Assembly (NCBI GenBank): GCA_905479025.1
Contig: CAJQKX010000212.1
Span: 1 to 5,401, forward strand
Direction of reading: 5' to 3'
Origin: an uncultured Paraglaciecola sp.
GTDB lineage: Bacteria > Pseudomonadota > Gammaproteobacteria > Enterobacterales > Alteromonadaceae
Length of the DNA: 5,401 nt
A model generated the notes under the pieces. It was given only the letters and a program-made list of their open reading frames with translations, ran no database searches and was not told the origin of the DNA. The stretch's first letter is position 1. Each line of letters starts with the position of its first letter. Shown here piece after piece: positions 5,202 through 5,401 of this stretch. The position numbers were made by a program, and so were the translations under genes.

Positions 5202-5401
5202 CCGCTATAGGTAAACATTACTCATAGCTATGTTAAGTTTTTCGCACTTGCTGAATCAATCGCCACATTAAATATGAATAAAAAGCGGAGTCAGAGAAAA
5301 GTATCTAGAGCGCCATTGATGTTTTGAAATTTGAAAGGTGATGATAAGGTGGGTTAACAATAAAGATGCTGCATTATTGACGAGTGGGAACAAATATCAT
5401 T
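5202..5401. other. Region upstream of the dehydrogenase, no gene recognised
   Basis: Both strands were read. The longest start-to-stop stretch I find is a 17-codon frame at 5274 on the plus strand with no ribosome-binding site. A perfect ten-base palindrome CATAGCTATG is at 5223-5232 and may belong to the regulatory region. The last bases could be the tail of a gene beyond the window, but too little is present to say. Confidence 0.5.

Noticed and set aside
5274..5327. A 17-codon plus-strand frame rich in Lys and Arg near the right edge
   Set aside because: There is no ribosome-binding site, it is too short to judge, and it is not supported by any neighbour.

Overview
The window looks like chromosomal DNA from a marine gammaproteobacterium, most likely an Alteromonadales relative (Alteromonas / Glaciecola / Paraglaciecola type). 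This rests on the AT-rich base composition and on protein families that I recognise from that group. It is an inference, because there is no rRNA or marker gene here to fix the taxon. I see no tRNA, rRNA, CRISPR array or intact insertion sequence.

Layout. (1) Positions 1-1847, minus strand: a tightly packed three-gene operon. It reads, in order of transcription, a CHK/ecdysteroid-kinase-like phosphotransferase (GTG start at 1847), a four-helix DUF2177 membrane protein, and a second polytopic membrane protein cut off by the window edge. The junctions are ATGA and TAATG, so the three are almost certainly translated together. (2) 1848-2374: a 527-base AT-rich gap with the probable operon promoter and a palindrome at its left end, a short three-unit tandem repeat, and a hairpin behind the next gene. 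(3) 2375-2731, minus: a short ribosome hibernation factor (HPF/RaiA family) standing alone, not beside rpoN. (4) 2732-3170: a gap of about 440 bases holding a hairpin-rich block bracketed by a near-identical 13-base direct repeat; this looks like a dispersed repeat or structured RNA. (5) 3171-4010, plus: a DUF2797 protein with a cysteine-rich zinc-binding front half and a segment that reads like a GIY-YIG-type fold. (6) 4011-4120: a long hairpin acting as a shared terminator for two convergent genes. (7) 4121-5101, minus: a classical short-chain dehydrogenase with all catalytic residues but, unusually, an N-terminal export or anchor sequence. (8) 5102-5401: its upstream region, with an 8-base inverted repeat lying across the probable promoter.

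How the parts relate. Only the first three genes form a clear functional unit: a soluble small-molecule kinase coupled to two membrane proteins, which suggests a membrane- or lipid-related modification whose substrate cannot be read from the sequence. The hibernation factor, the DUF2797 gene and the dehydrogenase each appear to be transcribed separately. The least described items are the kinase/membrane operon, the possible GIY-YIG relationship of DUF2797, the exported dehydrogenase, and the structured intergenic block at about 2769-2985.
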